Shown here piece by piece: positions 1 to 8,828 of a stretch of 64,000 bases of DNA (its first letter is position 1; every line of letters begins with the position of its first letter). Below the pieces are notes generated by a model, which saw only the letters and a program-made list of their open reading frames with translations, was not told the origin of the DNA and made no database searches. The translations under genes and the position numbers were made by a program. The DNA lies in NCBI RefSeq assembly GCF_000318095.2, contig NZ_KB290717.1, positions 246,520-310,519 of the forward strand. The letters run 5' to 3'. The stretch comes from Alloprevotella sp. oral taxon 473 str. F0040 (GTDB lineage: Bacteria; Bacteroidota; Bacteroidia; Bacteroidales; Bacteroidaceae).

Positions 1-39
1 TGAGTCTAGAGCTGTTTACTTAGATCATTAAGCCGAAAA

Positions 40-594
40 CTACTTTGCCTTTGTTTTATAGTGGCAACGAACCTTGCCTTGGAGCAAATTATTCAGTTTT
101 TTCTTAATAAGTTGCTTGCGCATTGGGGAGATATGGTCAATAAAAAGTTTACCATCCAAGTGGTCGATTTCATGCTGCAGCACACGAGCTAAAAAACCAT
201 CTACCCATTCATCATGCTCTTGAAAATTTGTATCCAACCATTTGACACGAACTCTTTTAGGACGTTTCACTGATTCATGAATACCAGGGATAGAAAGGCA
301 ACCTTCTTCATAGCTTCCTAGGTTCTCTTCATCTACTTCGACTACATGAGCGTTGATGAAAGCTTTGTTGTAGTCTTTATACTCAGGAAAATCCTCTGCC
401 AGACTATCAAGCCCAACAACAAGAATACGAATGGGAAGACCAATCTGGGGAGCTGCTAATCCCACACCATCACTCTCCTCCATAGTTTCAAACATGTTGT
501 CAATAAGTTCAGAGAGATTGGGGTAATCAGTAGAGATATCCTGCGCAACCTCGCGCAGTACGGGTTGTCCGTAAAGATAGATAGGTAATGTCAT
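40..594 (-). CDS. def: Peptide deformylase
   Basis: Removes the N-formyl group from the initiator methionine of new proteins in the cytoplasm. All three family motifs are visible in 184 residues: [10 protein letters not shown] (about 43-52), EGCLS (about 97-101, Cys99 a metal ligand) and HEIDH (about 141-145, two His ligands and the catalytic Glu). The length is normal for the family. It lies 36 bp behind ruvX on the same strand and probably shares its transcript. Function in ribosome-associated N-terminal processing is established for the family; map at 7.9 kb would act next. Confidence 0.97.
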   Translation of the reverse strand: MTLPIYLYGQPVLREVAQDISTDYPNLSELIDNMFETMEESDGVGLAAPQIGLPIRILVVGLDSLAEDFPEYKDYNKAFINAHVVEVDEENLGSYEEGCLSIPGIHESVKRPKRVRVKWLDTNFQEHDEWVDGFLARVLQHEIDHLDGKLFIDHISPMRKQLIKKKLNNLLQGKVRCHYKTKAK

Positions 595-630
595 AATATG
601 TATGAGAAAAATTGGAACTCTTTGTCTTGA

Positions 631-1053
631 TTATGAGAAACCATTGCGACGTTGTTCCATATAGTTTTGCAGAATAATCGTGGCGGAGACTTCATCCACC
701 AAAGCTTTGTCTCGTCGCTTCATCTTCCCTAACCCACTTTCTAATATAGCTCGTTGAGCCAATACCGAAGTAAAACGTTCATCGTAGAAGTCGATAGGAA
801 TGTTGGGTAAAGCTTTGGTTAGGGTACCCGTAAAACTTCGAACTCGTGCTTGATTCTCTGAAGGTTGTCCGTTAGGTTGAACTGGTAAGCCTATGACAAT
901 ACGTTCTACAGGTTCTTTTGCTACATAACCAAGAAGAAAATTTAGTAGGTTTTTGGTTTCTACCGTAGTAAGTCCATTGGCTATCAATTGTAGTGGGTCA
1001 GTTACAGCTATACCTGTTCGCTTTTTTCCGTAATCAATGGAGAGAATACGCAT
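631..1053 (-). CDS. ruvX: RuvX/YqgF-family Holliday junction resolvase-like nuclease
   Basis: Small RNase H-fold protein (140 residues) of the YqgF family, implicated in 16S rRNA 5'-end maturation and/or Holliday junction resolution. Visible family features are the first acidic residue in IDYGKKRTG (D7), the strand IVIGLP (about 52-57), YDERFTS (DER at about 91-93) and a C-terminal acidic residue in LVDEVSA. It is first in a two-gene leftward unit with def, with a good Bacteroidota promoter just upstream. The family assignment is secure; which of the two proposed roles dominates cannot be told from sequence. Confidence 0.94.
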   Translation of the reverse strand: MRILSIDYGKKRTGIAVTDPLQLIANGLTTVETKNLLNFLLGYVAKEPVERIVIGLPVQPNGQPSENQARVRSFTGTLTKALPNIPIDFYDERFTSVLAQRAILESGLGKMKRRDKALVDEVSATIILQNYMEQRRNGFS

Positions 1054-1094
1054 ATTATAATGAAATGATCAGAATTAACCACGATAACATTTGA

Positions 1095-1126
1095 GCAAAA
1101 GTACAGAGAAAAGCTGAGAAAAACAA
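1095..1126 (-). promoter_or_regulatory. Bacteroidota-type promoter for ruvX-def
   Basis: On the minus strand the -7 element TACTTTTGC (1095-1103) is preceded after about 20 bp by TTG (1124-1126), matching the Bacteroidota sigma-ABfr consensus. It lies about 40 bp upstream of the ruvX start. In the rest of the 1054-1536 gap I see only the -7-like box of the divergent regulator. Confidence 0.6.
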
Positions 1127-1460
1127 GTTTTTTCGAGCTTTTCCCCAAACAAACCGTTGTATCTAGTTTGATTGCTGTTTTAGCTTAGCTATCTTGGTGA
1201 ACAAACTTCGTAATTGAGATGATGTAGTCTTCCTTTTCATCTATTATATCTCATTAAAATCTCGAGGAAAGATCTCAATTCTATAGTAGATAATGTTGAG
1301 GTAATCTACCTCTAAATTCATTACGAAAATGATATTCGAATATGTCATTTATTCTCAAATCATTTCGTTTTTGTGTTCTTTTGGGGCGATTTTAAGTCGA
1401 TTTGGACATCATCGCATCAATCTGTTTGATAATCGCAAATGAGAATTCTAAACAAATTTG

Positions 1461-1469
1461 TATCTTTGC
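1461..1469 (+). promoter_or_regulatory. -7 box upstream of AraC-type regulator
   Basis: TATCTTTGC fits the Bacteroidota -7 consensus TAnnTTTG. No convincing -33 box lies at the usual distance. Its position 68 bp before the ATG at 1537 argues against any start further upstream, because such a start would precede the promoter. Confidence 0.45.
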
Positions 1470-1536
1470 TGCAAGATTATTCATAGCAAACAAGATAGAT
1501 TTGCTTCCATCTTGCAATCACAGAACAACAACGAGC

Positions 1537-2439
1537 ATGAAGAATACAGAAAGCCTCGTAAACTTCTACGAAGAAAAGTTTGGATGGCTGCCCAAAGGAT
1601 TAGAGTTGGAGCAGGCACACTTCAATGTATTTGATATTACCCCTTTGTCTGAAGGAGAGCATTCGAGTACACCATATAAAAGACGCGACTTTTACAAGAT
1701 CACTCTCCTTTATGCAAAAGGAGTGATGCTGCATTATGCAGACAAAACAGTAGAGATAGATGGTTATGCTCTAGTTTTTTCTAATCCTCTTATTCCCTAT
1801 AGTTGGGAAGGCATTGAGAATATGGAGCTTGGTTACTATTGCATTTTTAATCAAGCATTCTTCCATCGATTTGGGCAGCTCTCAGATTATCCTGTATACC
1901 AATCAGGTGGTATTCACGTTTTTCCTCTCAATAAGGAGCTCTACCAACAAGCTGAAGATATCTTCAAGCGCATGAAGGAGGAACTTCATTCCAACTATGT
2001 ATACAAGTATGATGTATTGAGAGGTTACGTTTTTGATCTATTGCATTTTGCAATGAAAATGCATCCAGATATTTCTAAAGAACGTCCAGCAGGAAATGCT
2101 GCAGAACGCATTACGCACATTCTTTTCGAATTGTTGGAACGTCAGTTCCCAATTGATGATCTTCATAGGACAGTACAACTACATAGTCCGTCTGATTTTG
2201 CTGAGCAACTGAACATTCATGTCAATCATTTGAATAGATCGGTAAAAGAAGTAACAGGAAAAACTACTGGTGAGGTAATAGCTGAGCGTTTTTTGCTAGA
2301 GGCCAAAAGACTTCTTCAACTTTCGCCTTTGTCTATCTCTGAGATTTCTTATGCATTAGGTTTTTCTGAACCAACTCGTTTCAATGCTTTCTTTAAACGC
2401 CATACTAATATGGCTCCTACTGCTTTTCGAAAAAAGTAG
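1537..2439 (+). CDS. AraC-family transcriptional regulator
   Basis: Predicted DNA-binding regulator of about 300 residues, the usual size for Bacteroidota AraC proteins. The N-terminal two thirds resemble a cupin-type sensing domain (RRDFYKITLLY, then HYADKTVEIDG). The C-terminal ~100 residues form the AraC/XylS double helix-turn-helix, with RFLLEAKRLLQL and ISEISYALGFSEPTRFNAFFKRH typical of the second motif. I chose the ATG at 1537 because the frame remains open upstream to 1402 but a -7 promoter box lies at 1461 and the family does not need the extra 45 residues. No adjacent partner gene reveals its effector or targets. Downstream is a dead IS element. Confidence 0.85.
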   Translation: MKNTESLVNFYEEKFGWLPKGLELEQAHFNVFDITPLSEGEHSSTPYKRRDFYKITLLYAKGVMLHYADKTVEIDGYALVFSNPLIPYSWEGIENMELGYYCIFNQAFFHRFGQLSDYPVYQSGGIHVFPLNKELYQQAEDIFKRMKEELHSNYVYKYDVLRGYVFDLLHFAMKMHPDISKERPAGNAAERITHILFELLERQFPIDDLHRTVQLHSPSDFAEQLNIHVNHLNRSVKEVTGKTTGEVIAERFLLEAKRLLQLSPLSISEISYALGFSEPTRFNAFFKRHTNMAPTAFRKK

Positions 2440-2624
2440 TTCATGTTAGTAGTCTTATTGTCCTCCATTCTAATTAAGGTATCATTAAAATATTTACTTG
2501 GATGGAGGGTATGCATTCTATCATTACACTGTTATACAAAACATGTGTCTATTCGAATTCTTGAATATCTCCTAGTATTGAACAAGCTCTTCAAGTATAG
2601 TTTTCTTAGTGTTTTCTAGAATAA

Positions 2625-3656
2625 ACCTGAGTTCGATTTAAGCTTTTGTTTAAAAATAATCCCAGCCAACTAAGCAACTTAATTAGTGAGAAACTTGTTT
2701 GTGTAGTGAGTGCTTTGTGGATTTGTAGCTGAAAAACAAATTGTTACGATTCTACATGAACAAAATTCTTGCTGTCAAGATAATAGAAATCTTTTATTTG
2801 TTGATAAGTTCTGGAAACAAATTGAGCCAGAATTCAGGAACAAAGCCTTTGGTGCTGATGATAAAAAGAGGAGGAATAGCGCTTTTAAGATGAGCGACAG
2901 CGAAATTATTACCATTCTTATCCTTCTCAGGCTACCGAACCCATAAGGCTTTCTACGCAGAAATGATATGCAGCGATGTGGAGAAGATTCTTTCCCATCG
3001 TGCTTTCCTATAATCGCTTTGTGGAGGATCAATAAATGGTTTCGGACAAACTTTTTTCTCAACAACTGTTGTCTTGGCAATTGCGCAGGAATTTCTATCA
3101 TAGATTTTACTCTATTTCGGGTGTGGCATGATAAGTGTGCTAGGAGACATAAAACGTTCAGAGAGTCTGCCACAAGGGGCAAAGGCACAATGGGATGGTT
3201 TTTCGGTTTCAAACTACACATCATCATCGACGGGCGTGGAAGAATCGTACAGTGGAAGTTGACTCAGGCTAACGAGGATAATTGTACACTACTGAAAGAC
3301 AATATGTTTACAGAGAAAACATTTGGAAAACTTATGGTAGATAAAGGATACACAGCACAGAATCTATTTGAGAATTATTAGTTGATGACATTTAATTTGA
3401 TTACGCGCATACGCAAAAGCATGAAAAATTCATTGATGTATTTACACGACAAAATTCTATTGAGGAAATGGGCACTAATCGAGACTGTCAATGGCGAGTT
3501 GAAGAATACAGTTCAGATTGAGAATACCAGACATAGGAGCATTTACAACGAATTTTATGGCAGCAATGGCAGCATATAGTTTTTTATCTAAGAAGCCCAC
3601 ACTAAGTATAGAAATAATTCAAAGAGAAAGAAGAATTGCTTAGACCGAACTCAGGT
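2625..3656 (+). mobile_element. IS982-family insertion sequence, degenerate
   Basis: About 1.03 kb bounded by inverted repeats. The left end starts ACCTGAGTTCGATTTAAGC (2625) and the complement of the right end reads ACCTGAGTTCGGTCTAAGC, two mismatches in 19. Ends beginning ACC are usual for IS982. I see no convincing target duplication. The transposase inside is broken by several frameshifts and a stop, so the element is not autonomous. The gap before it (2440-2624) holds only a weak imperfect hairpin around a CCTCCAT/ATGGAGG pair. Confidence 0.8.
2710..3643 (+). pseudogene. IS982-family transposase, multiply disrupted
   Basis: Remnant of a DDE transposase related to the copy at 22.0 kb. 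Recognisable pieces are KMSDSEIITILIL in the first part, a first-Asp strand ISIIDFTLFRVW, the family block GKGTMGWFFGFKLHI, a second-Asp block MVDKGYTAQ and a Glu block IETVNGELKN. There is a frameshift between about 2946 and 2968, an in-frame TAG at 3379-3381, and another frameshift near 3545, after which the C-terminus (NFMAAMAAYSF) continues in a different frame to 3643. The first catalytic motif has IDF where the intact family has IDS. It is clearly inactive. Confidence 0.85.
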
Positions 3657-3680
3657 TCAAAATGCTTTCAAGAATAAAGC

Positions 3681-3712
3681 TTGCCTGTCTCGTAGTAAAA
3701 TTGTAAATTTGC
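3681..3712 (+). promoter_or_regulatory. Bacteroidota-type promoter for xseA operon
   Basis: TTGC at 3681-3684, a 19-bp spacer, then TAAATTTGC at 3704-3712, close to the ideal arrangement. Transcription should start near 3718, giving a leader of about 50 nt before the xseA ATG at 3768. It lies just outside the right end of the IS982 remnant. Confidence 0.65.
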
Positions 3713-3747
3713 AGGAGTGTCTCGATGGCTATCGTGACACTCCTTTT
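3713..3747 (+). terminator. Terminator-like hairpin overlapping the xseA start region
   Basis: Nine-bp perfect stem AGGAGTGTC / GACACTCCT (3713-3721 and 3736-3744) followed by a short T run. It begins directly after the -7 box, so transcripts from that promoter would contain only part of the left arm, whereas read-through from upstream would contain all of it. A three-codon reading frame (ATG 3756, TAA 3765) abuts the xseA start codon. Confidence 0.55.
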
Positions 3748-3767
3748 ACATAAAAATGCTGCCTTAA

Positions 3768-5096
3768 ATGGAAGCAGAACATAATCCACCGATGTCTCCG
3801 TTGAAACTCTCTGAACTAAATAGGTTCATACAGCAAGTGCTGAGCCTCGAATTTTCTGACACCTATTGGGTGGTGGCAGAAATTTCAGAGTGTCGCGAGG
3901 CATCTAATGGCCATTGCTATCTTGAGCTAGTAGAAAAAGACGAAGATAAAGCTGGAAGCTTCACGGCTAAAGCCCGTGCAAACATTTGGCGAAACACATG
4001 GCAACAGGTAAAGTTCAATTTTGCCCGAGAAACAGGCCGCACTTTAGTTGCTGGATTGAAAATTTTAGCTGAAGTGTCCGTGCAATTTCATGAGGTATAT
4101 GGATTTTCACTCACTATTCATGACATTGACTCCACTTATACGCTAGGAGAACAGCAAAAGAAGCGACAAATCATTCTCCAACAATTGGAGGAAGATGGTG
4201 TGATTACCCTTAACAAAGAATTGGAACTGCCAGCTGTCATTCAGCGTATTGCAGTTATCAGTGCAGCAGGTGCAGCAGGCTTTGGAGACTTTATGAACCA
4301 GTTGGAACAATCTGGCTTTAACTTTCAAACTCGTTTGTTTCCTGCTACTATGCAAGGTGCACTCGTTGCAGAATCAGTGATAAATGCCCTCGACCTCATT
4401 GCTGCCGACCAAGAAAAATGGGACGTAGTCGTTCTCATTCGTGGAGGTGGAGCTACAAGTGATTTAGACGGATACGAGAACTACGACCTCGCAGCTAACG
4501 TTGCGCAGTTTCCTCTCCCTATACTCACAGGAATCGGGCATGAACGCGACGACACTGTGGTAGACTTTGTAGCACATACACGATGCAAGACCCCTACAGC
4601 TGTAGCTGCTTTCTTGATCGAACGAATGCAAAATGTGCATGCAGTGATAGATAACTTACACGAACGCTTGAATCGAGCTACAATGGACTATCTGCAGATG
4701 CTTCAGTTACGCTATGAACGCTTGGGACAACGATATTCCACCGCTGCAATCAGCTTTGTAAACCATCAACAACAAGTGCACCATCGCTTGGCACAACGGA
4801 TTACAACTGGGCTACATGAACAGCTTCACTTCCAATCACAGCTTTTACAAAGGGTGGTTTCTCGCTTGCATACTAACACTCACAGACTTCTTGAGCGAAA
4901 AGAGCATCAGTTGTCACTCTTTGCCCAAACACTTCGTATGGTTGATCCACAACGTACTTTAGCTATGGGTTACTCAATCACCTATACTTCTGACGGAAAT
5001 CTACTGAGCGCTCAAAATAAACTTCCCCAAGGTACGGTACTACGCACGGTAGTAGCAGACGGAGAAGTATGGAGTACCATTAACGAACTCTTATAA
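3768..5096 (+). CDS. xseA: Exodeoxyribonuclease VII large subunit
   Basis: Catalytic subunit of ExoVII, which degrades single-stranded DNA in both directions. The 442-residue length is normal. An N-terminal OB-fold (about residues 10-110, SLEFSDTYWVVAEIS onward) is followed by the catalytic domain with the hallmark segments RGGGATSDLD and ILTGIGHERDDTVVDFVAHTRCKTPTAVA, then a long helical region that in the family forms coiled coils with XseB. xseB follows 33 bp downstream and trmB overlaps xseB, so the three are likely one operon read from the promoter at 3681. Confidence 0.96.
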   Translation: MEAEHNPPMSPLKLSELNRFIQQVLSLEFSDTYWVVAEISECREASNGHCYLELVEKDEDKAGSFTAKARANIWRNTWQQVKFNFARETGRTLVAGLKILAEVSVQFHEVYGFSLTIHDIDSTYTLGEQQKKRQIILQQLEEDGVITLNKELELPAVIQRIAVISAAGAAGFGDFMNQLEQSGFNFQTRLFPATMQGALVAESVINALDLIAADQEKWDVVVLIRGGGATSDLDGYENYDLAANVAQFPLPILTGIGHERDDTVVDFVAHTRCKTPTAVAAFLIERMQNVHAVIDNLHERLNRATMDYLQMLQLRYERLGQRYSTAAISFVNHQQQVHHRLAQRITTGLHEQLHFQSQLLQRVVSRLHTNTHRLLERKEHQLSLFAQTLRMVDPQRTLAMGYSITYTSDGNLLSAQNKLPQGTVLRTVVADGEVWSTINELL

Positions 5097-5129
5097 CCAA
5101 GCATTAAGCTCCCTACCCTACATTCATAT

Positions 5130-5327
5130 ATGGCAAAAAAGTCTGCAATTTCCTATGAGGAAGCACTCTCCGAATTGGAAGCTATAGTCACAGCTATTGA
5201 AAGCGGTGATTTACCTATCGACCAGCTTACCCCACGTTTGGCACGCGCGCAAGAACTTCTTGCCTGCTGCAAACAACAACTTGAAAAAGTCAACACAGAC
5301 GTAAAGAAGATTCTCGAACATGAGTAA
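5130..5327 (+). CDS. xseB: Exodeoxyribonuclease VII small subunit
   Basis: A 65-residue helical protein with the family signature [26 protein letters not shown]. In ExoVII several small subunits wrap the helical arms of XseA. Directly downstream of xseA and overlapping trmB by 8 bp, which indicates translational coupling. Length and context are as expected. Confidence 0.94.
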   Translation: MAKKSAISYEEALSELEAIVTAIESGDLPIDQLTPRLARAQELLACCKQQLEKVNTDVKKILEHE

Positions 5328-6096
5328 GAATAAACTGGCAAAATTTGCCGAGATGGCGAGCTACAATCACGTCATTGAAGCTCCATTTCAAACACCTGAC
5401 ACCCCATATCATCCCTTGCGCGGAAAATGGCATACAGATTTTTTCCAAAATGACAACCCTATAGTTCTTGAACTAGGTTGTGGTCGTGGGGAATATTGTG
5501 TAGGACTTGGGCGCATGTTCCCCAACAAAAATTTCATCGGAGTAGATATTAAGGGGGCACGTATGTACACAGGAGCTACTGAAGCTAAAAATGAAGGTCT
5601 TGACAATGTAGGCTTCTTACGCACTCATATTGAATTTATCGACAAATTCTTTGCTCCCAACGAAGTATCTGAAGTGTGGCTCACTTTCTCCGATCCACAG
5701 ATGAAGAAAGCAACCAAACGCTTAACATCAACCTACTTCCTAGACCGTTACCGCCGATTATTGCAAGACAGCGGCATAGTGCATCTCAAGACAGACTCTA
5801 ACTTTCTTTACACCTACACTACTCACATGGTAGAAGCTAATAGTCTGCCCGTGCTTTTCCAAACAGATGATTTATATCACACACTTTCTGCAGAGGAAGA
5901 TGCGGAGGTGAAAAAGATCCTAGGCATTCGCACTTATTATGAGCAACAGTGGATTAATCGGGGACTTAACATTAAGTATCTTAAGTTTCTCTTGCCTCAA
6001 GACGGAAACCTAATAGAACCTGAAGTTGAAATTGAGCTAGATGACTATCGCTCCTATAATCGCAGTAAACGCTCTGGACTTACAACAAGTAAATAA
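5320..6096 (+). CDS. trmB: tRNA (guanine-N7)-methyltransferase
   Basis: SAM-dependent enzyme making m7G46 in tRNA variable loops. Residues about 48-75 hold the SAM-binding motif [10 protein letters not shown] and the acidic GVDIKGARM. The segment [15 protein letters not shown] occupies the place of the FPDPWPKKRH motif of Gammaproteobacterial TrmB; from memory this variant is usual in Bacteroidota. At 258 residues it has a short N-terminal extension. The start overlaps the end of xseB, and the Dabb-domain gene begins about 50 bp further on. Confidence 0.92.
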   Translation: MSKNKLAKFAEMASYNHVIEAPFQTPDTPYHPLRGKWHTDFFQNDNPIVLELGCGRGEYCVGLGRMFPNKNFIGVDIKGARMYTGATEAKNEGLDNVGFLRTHIEFIDKFFAPNEVSEVWLTFSDPQMKKATKRLTSTYFLDRYRRLLQDSGIVHLKTDSNFLYTYTTHMVEANSLPVLFQTDDLYHTLSAEEDAEVKKILGIRTYYEQQWINRGLNIKYLKFLLPQDGNLIEPEVEIELDDYRSYNRSKRSGLTTSK

Positions 6097-6145
6097 ATAA
6101 CATCAACGCATCATATTGACAAATAAACAAAAATATAAGAAATCT

Positions 6146-6448
6146 ATGCTCAAACATATTGTTATGTGGCGCTACAAAGATGGCGCAGAAGGTAAGAGTC
6201 CACTTGAACACGCTCAATGGATGAAACAAAACCTCGAAGCTCTCGTTGGTGTAGTCCCTGAAATCCTAGATTTAGAATACGGCATTGACCAAATGTCAAC
6301 TCCAGCCTCATATCATGGCGTACTCACTGTTGTCGTTGCAGACGCAGAAGCTTTGAAGCGCTACGCTAATCATCCTGAACATCTCAAGATTGTGGATTAC
6401 GCAAGCAGAGTAACAGAGAGTCGTGTAGTTGTAGACTACACTCTTTAA
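6146..6448 (+). CDS. Dabb (stress-responsive A/B barrel) domain protein
   Basis: Small single-domain protein of 100 residues starting MLKHIVMWRYK, the typical first strand of the Dabb ferredoxin-like fold, and ending with SRVVVDYTL after the characteristic HPEHLKIVDY block. Members dimerise into a barrel; their function is mostly unknown. An alternative TTG start at 6116 would add ten residues, but the ATG at 6146 aligns with the domain start and is preferred. It sits between trmB and mrp and is probably co-transcribed with them. Confidence 0.85.
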   Translation: MLKHIVMWRYKDGAEGKSPLEHAQWMKQNLEALVGVVPEILDLEYGIDQMSTPASYHGVLTVVVADAEALKRYANHPEHLKIVDYASRVTESRVVVDYTL

Positions 6449-6475
6449 AAACGAAAAAAGACATAACAACTAATC

Positions 6476-7597
6476 ATGACACTATATCCCAAACTTATCA
6501 CCGACGTTCTCGCAACCATTCGCTATCCAGGCAACGGGAAAGATCTCATCGAGGCTGAAATGCTCTATGATGACCCTCGCATCGATGGGATGAAAGTAAG
6601 TTTCTCTATCGTATTTGACAAGAATCCTGACCCTTTTATGAAGAGTCTTTTCAAGTCAATCGAAGCAACTATACATCGTGAAATTAGTCCCGAGGTGGAA
6701 GTCACCATCACCCCTAAGTATCGTTTAGCAGAACGTCCCGAAGTCGGGAAACTACTTCCCCAAGTAAAGAACATTATTGCCGTAAGTTCTGGTAAAGGAG
6801 GTGTGGGAAAAAGCACTGTTTCTGCCAACTTAGCGGTAGCTCTTGCCGCACAAGGCTACAATGTCGGTCTTCTCGACACAGATGTCTTTGGTCCTTCCAT
6901 GCCTAAAATGTTTAGTTTGGAGAATGAACCTATTTATGCACACATTGTAGATGGCCGGCAACTTCTTATTCCTGCATTAAAATATGGAGTCAAACTCTTG
7001 TCTGTAGGTTTTTTTGTTAATGCTGAGACAGCAACGCTTTGGCGAGGTTCTATGGCCTCCAACACCTTAAAGCAACTCATCGCCGATGCTGACTGGGGGG
7101 ATTTAGATTACCTCATCCTAGATACTCCTCCAGGTACGAGCGATATTCACCTTACTCTTCTCCAAACATTAGCCATCACTGGTGCTGTCATCGTATCTAC
7201 ACCGCAACAGGTAGCCTTGGCCGATGCACGTAAGGGTATAGATATGTACCGCAACGAGAAGGTGAATGTACCAATTTTGGGATTAGTGGAGAACATGGCT
7301 TGGTTCACTCCAGCAGAACTCCCAGAAAACAAATACTATATTTTTGGAAAAGAGGGAGTCACTCGTTTAGCAGAAGAGCTTAACGCTCCTGTACTTGCTC
7401 AGATTCCCATAGTACAGAGTATCTGCGATGGAGGCGACAGCGGAGAACCTGTGGCCCTCAATGCCAATTCTATCACTGGACAATCCTTTGCACTACTTGC
7501 ACAGCGTGTCGTTGAAGAGACAGAACGTCGTAACCAAGAACTGGCTCCTACGAAAATTGTTGAGGTAGATGTTAAACACATAGACGATGTAAAATAA
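6476..7597 (+). CDS. mrp: Mrp/ApbC-family Fe-S cluster carrier ATPase
   Basis: P-loop ATPase of the MinD/ParA class proposed to carry Fe-S clusters. An N-terminal MIP18/DUF59 domain occupies about residues 1-80. Next come the deviant Walker A GKGGVGKST (about 106-114), the switch segment LDTDVFGPS, the Walker B-like LDTPPGTSD and NMAW. The protein has a single Cys, in QSICDGG, so the C-terminal CxxC that holds the bridging cluster in other Mrp proteins is absent; the position reads WFTPAELPENKYY. Length 373. Last gene of the xseA-mrp run, followed by a strong hairpin. Confidence 0.92.
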   Translation: MTLYPKLITDVLATIRYPGNGKDLIEAEMLYDDPRIDGMKVSFSIVFDKNPDPFMKSLFKSIEATIHREISPEVEVTITPKYRLAERPEVGKLLPQVKNIIAVSSGKGGVGKSTVSANLAVALAAQGYNVGLLDTDVFGPSMPKMFSLENEPIYAHIVDGRQLLIPALKYGVKLLSVGFFVNAETATLWRGSMASNTLKQLIADADWGDLDYLILDTPPGTSDIHLTLLQTLAITGAVIVSTPQQVALADARKGIDMYRNEKVNVPILGLVENMAWFTPAELPENKYYIFGKEGVTRLAEELNAPVLAQIPIVQSICDGGDSGEPVALNANSITGQSFALLAQRVVEETERRNQELAPTKIVEVDVKHIDDVK

Positions 7598-7633
7598 TCA
7601 CGACTCTACTCTTAGCATTTTTGCAATAATTGT

Positions 7634-7680
7634 CCCCCGACAGTCCCTTTTTAAGCGAAAAGACTGTCGGGGGATTTCTT
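7634..7680 (+). terminator. Rho-independent terminator after mrp
   Basis: Perfect 12-bp stem CCCCCGACAGTC / GACTGTCGGGGG (7634-7645, 7662-7673) followed by ATTTCTTC. The rest of the 7598-7856 gap shows a weak TAATTTCGC box at 7752 that could serve map. Confidence 0.8.
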
Positions 7681-7856
7681 CTCTTGCGCAGAAAAAGACA
7701 GAATGCGCAGAAGTTCTTCGGGAAAACACCGCTACAACCACTTTTTTTTCGTAATTTCGCAGTAAGCTTATCGGAGAACACAGCCCATGCCTACTAAGCA
7801 ATACTCTTTTTCTACGTAGAGCACTCTGCATTCCTCTCCCATATAGTTCATCAACA

Positions 7857-8714
7857 ATGGCTAGATCAAATCGCAAAACATGGATTATTCCTGAAGGTGT
7901 TACCCCGACGGAACTTGACCTTAAAGTATTAGATTATCAAGAGAAAGGATTTATTGTCCCTTCTCGTCAGCTAATCAAGACTCCAGAACAGATTGAAGGC
8001 ATACGTCGAGCTGGAATCATCAACACAGGTGCTTTAGATTTAGTGGCAGAATCCATAAAAGAAGACATGTCTACGGCAGAGATTGACCGATTGGTCGCAG
8101 AATACATTGCAGATCATGGAGCCATCGCTGCTTGTCTCAACTATGAAGGCTTCCCCAAAAGCTGCTGCACGAGTATCAATGAGGTCGTATGTCATGGTAT
8201 TCCTTCTGAGGAAGAACTTTTGTGGGATGGTGACATCATTAACGTGGACGTCACTACCATCAAAGACGGTTACTATGCCGATGCTTCACGCATGTTTATG
8301 ATTGGCAACGTTGATGAGAAAGTAAAACGCTTAGTAGAAGATACAAAGAAATGTCTCGACATTGGTGCCGAAGCAGCACGCCCATGGGGATTTGTAGGTG
8401 ATATAGGCCGTGCCATCGAGAAATTTGCAAAACCCAAAGGATACGGCATAGTTCGTGATTTGGCTGGTCATGGTGTCGGACTCGAATTTCATGAAGAGCC
8501 TGTAGTAGATCACTATGATACTCACCATCGCGGTATGTTGCTTGTCCCAGGTATGGTATTTACAATCGAACCTATGATTAATATGGGTGTACCTGAGGTT
8601 TTTATTGACGAAGAAGATGGATGGACGGTTGTAACCGAAGATGAACTTCCCTCTGCACAATGGGAACACACCTTCCTCGTTACAGAAACTGGGCTCGAGA
8701 TTCTTACTTACTAG
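7857..8714 (+). CDS. map: Type I methionine aminopeptidase
   Basis: Removes the initiator Met from nascent proteins after deformylation. The five metal ligands of the pita-bread fold are visible: two Asp in INVDVTTIKDGYYAD, His in AGHGVGLEFHE, Glu in FTIEPMI and Glu near the end in WEHTFLVTE. A ~35-residue N-terminal extension precedes the KTPEQIEGIRRAG start of the catalytic domain, making 285 residues rather than about 260. It is flanked by terminators or gaps and is probably monocistronic or read with tsaD, which starts 115 bp downstream. Confidence 0.96.
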   Translation: MARSNRKTWIIPEGVTPTELDLKVLDYQEKGFIVPSRQLIKTPEQIEGIRRAGIINTGALDLVAESIKEDMSTAEIDRLVAEYIADHGAIAACLNYEGFPKSCCTSINEVVCHGIPSEEELLWDGDIINVDVTTIKDGYYADASRMFMIGNVDEKVKRLVEDTKKCLDIGAEAARPWGFVGDIGRAIEKFAKPKGYGIVRDLAGHGVGLEFHEEPVVDHYDTHHRGMLLVPGMVFTIEPMINMGVPEVFIDEEDGWTVVTEDELPSAQWEHTFLVTETGLEILTY

Positions 8715-8828
8715 TCTCAGAGTGACTCAGTAATTTCACACAAAAGAGAGAGAAACTGGTAGAGTTATCTCATAAGACCTATTCATGGTACACTCTAATT
8801 GTTACCATAGCAAACACAAAACTTAGTT

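Noticed and set aside
3382-3579. Separate small gene after the IS982 fragment
   Set aside because: It is the in-frame continuation of the transposase after a TAG stop.
7598-7876. Minus-strand frames in the mrp-map gap
   Set aside because: They run through the terminator hairpin at 7634 and resemble no family; better explained as chance frames.
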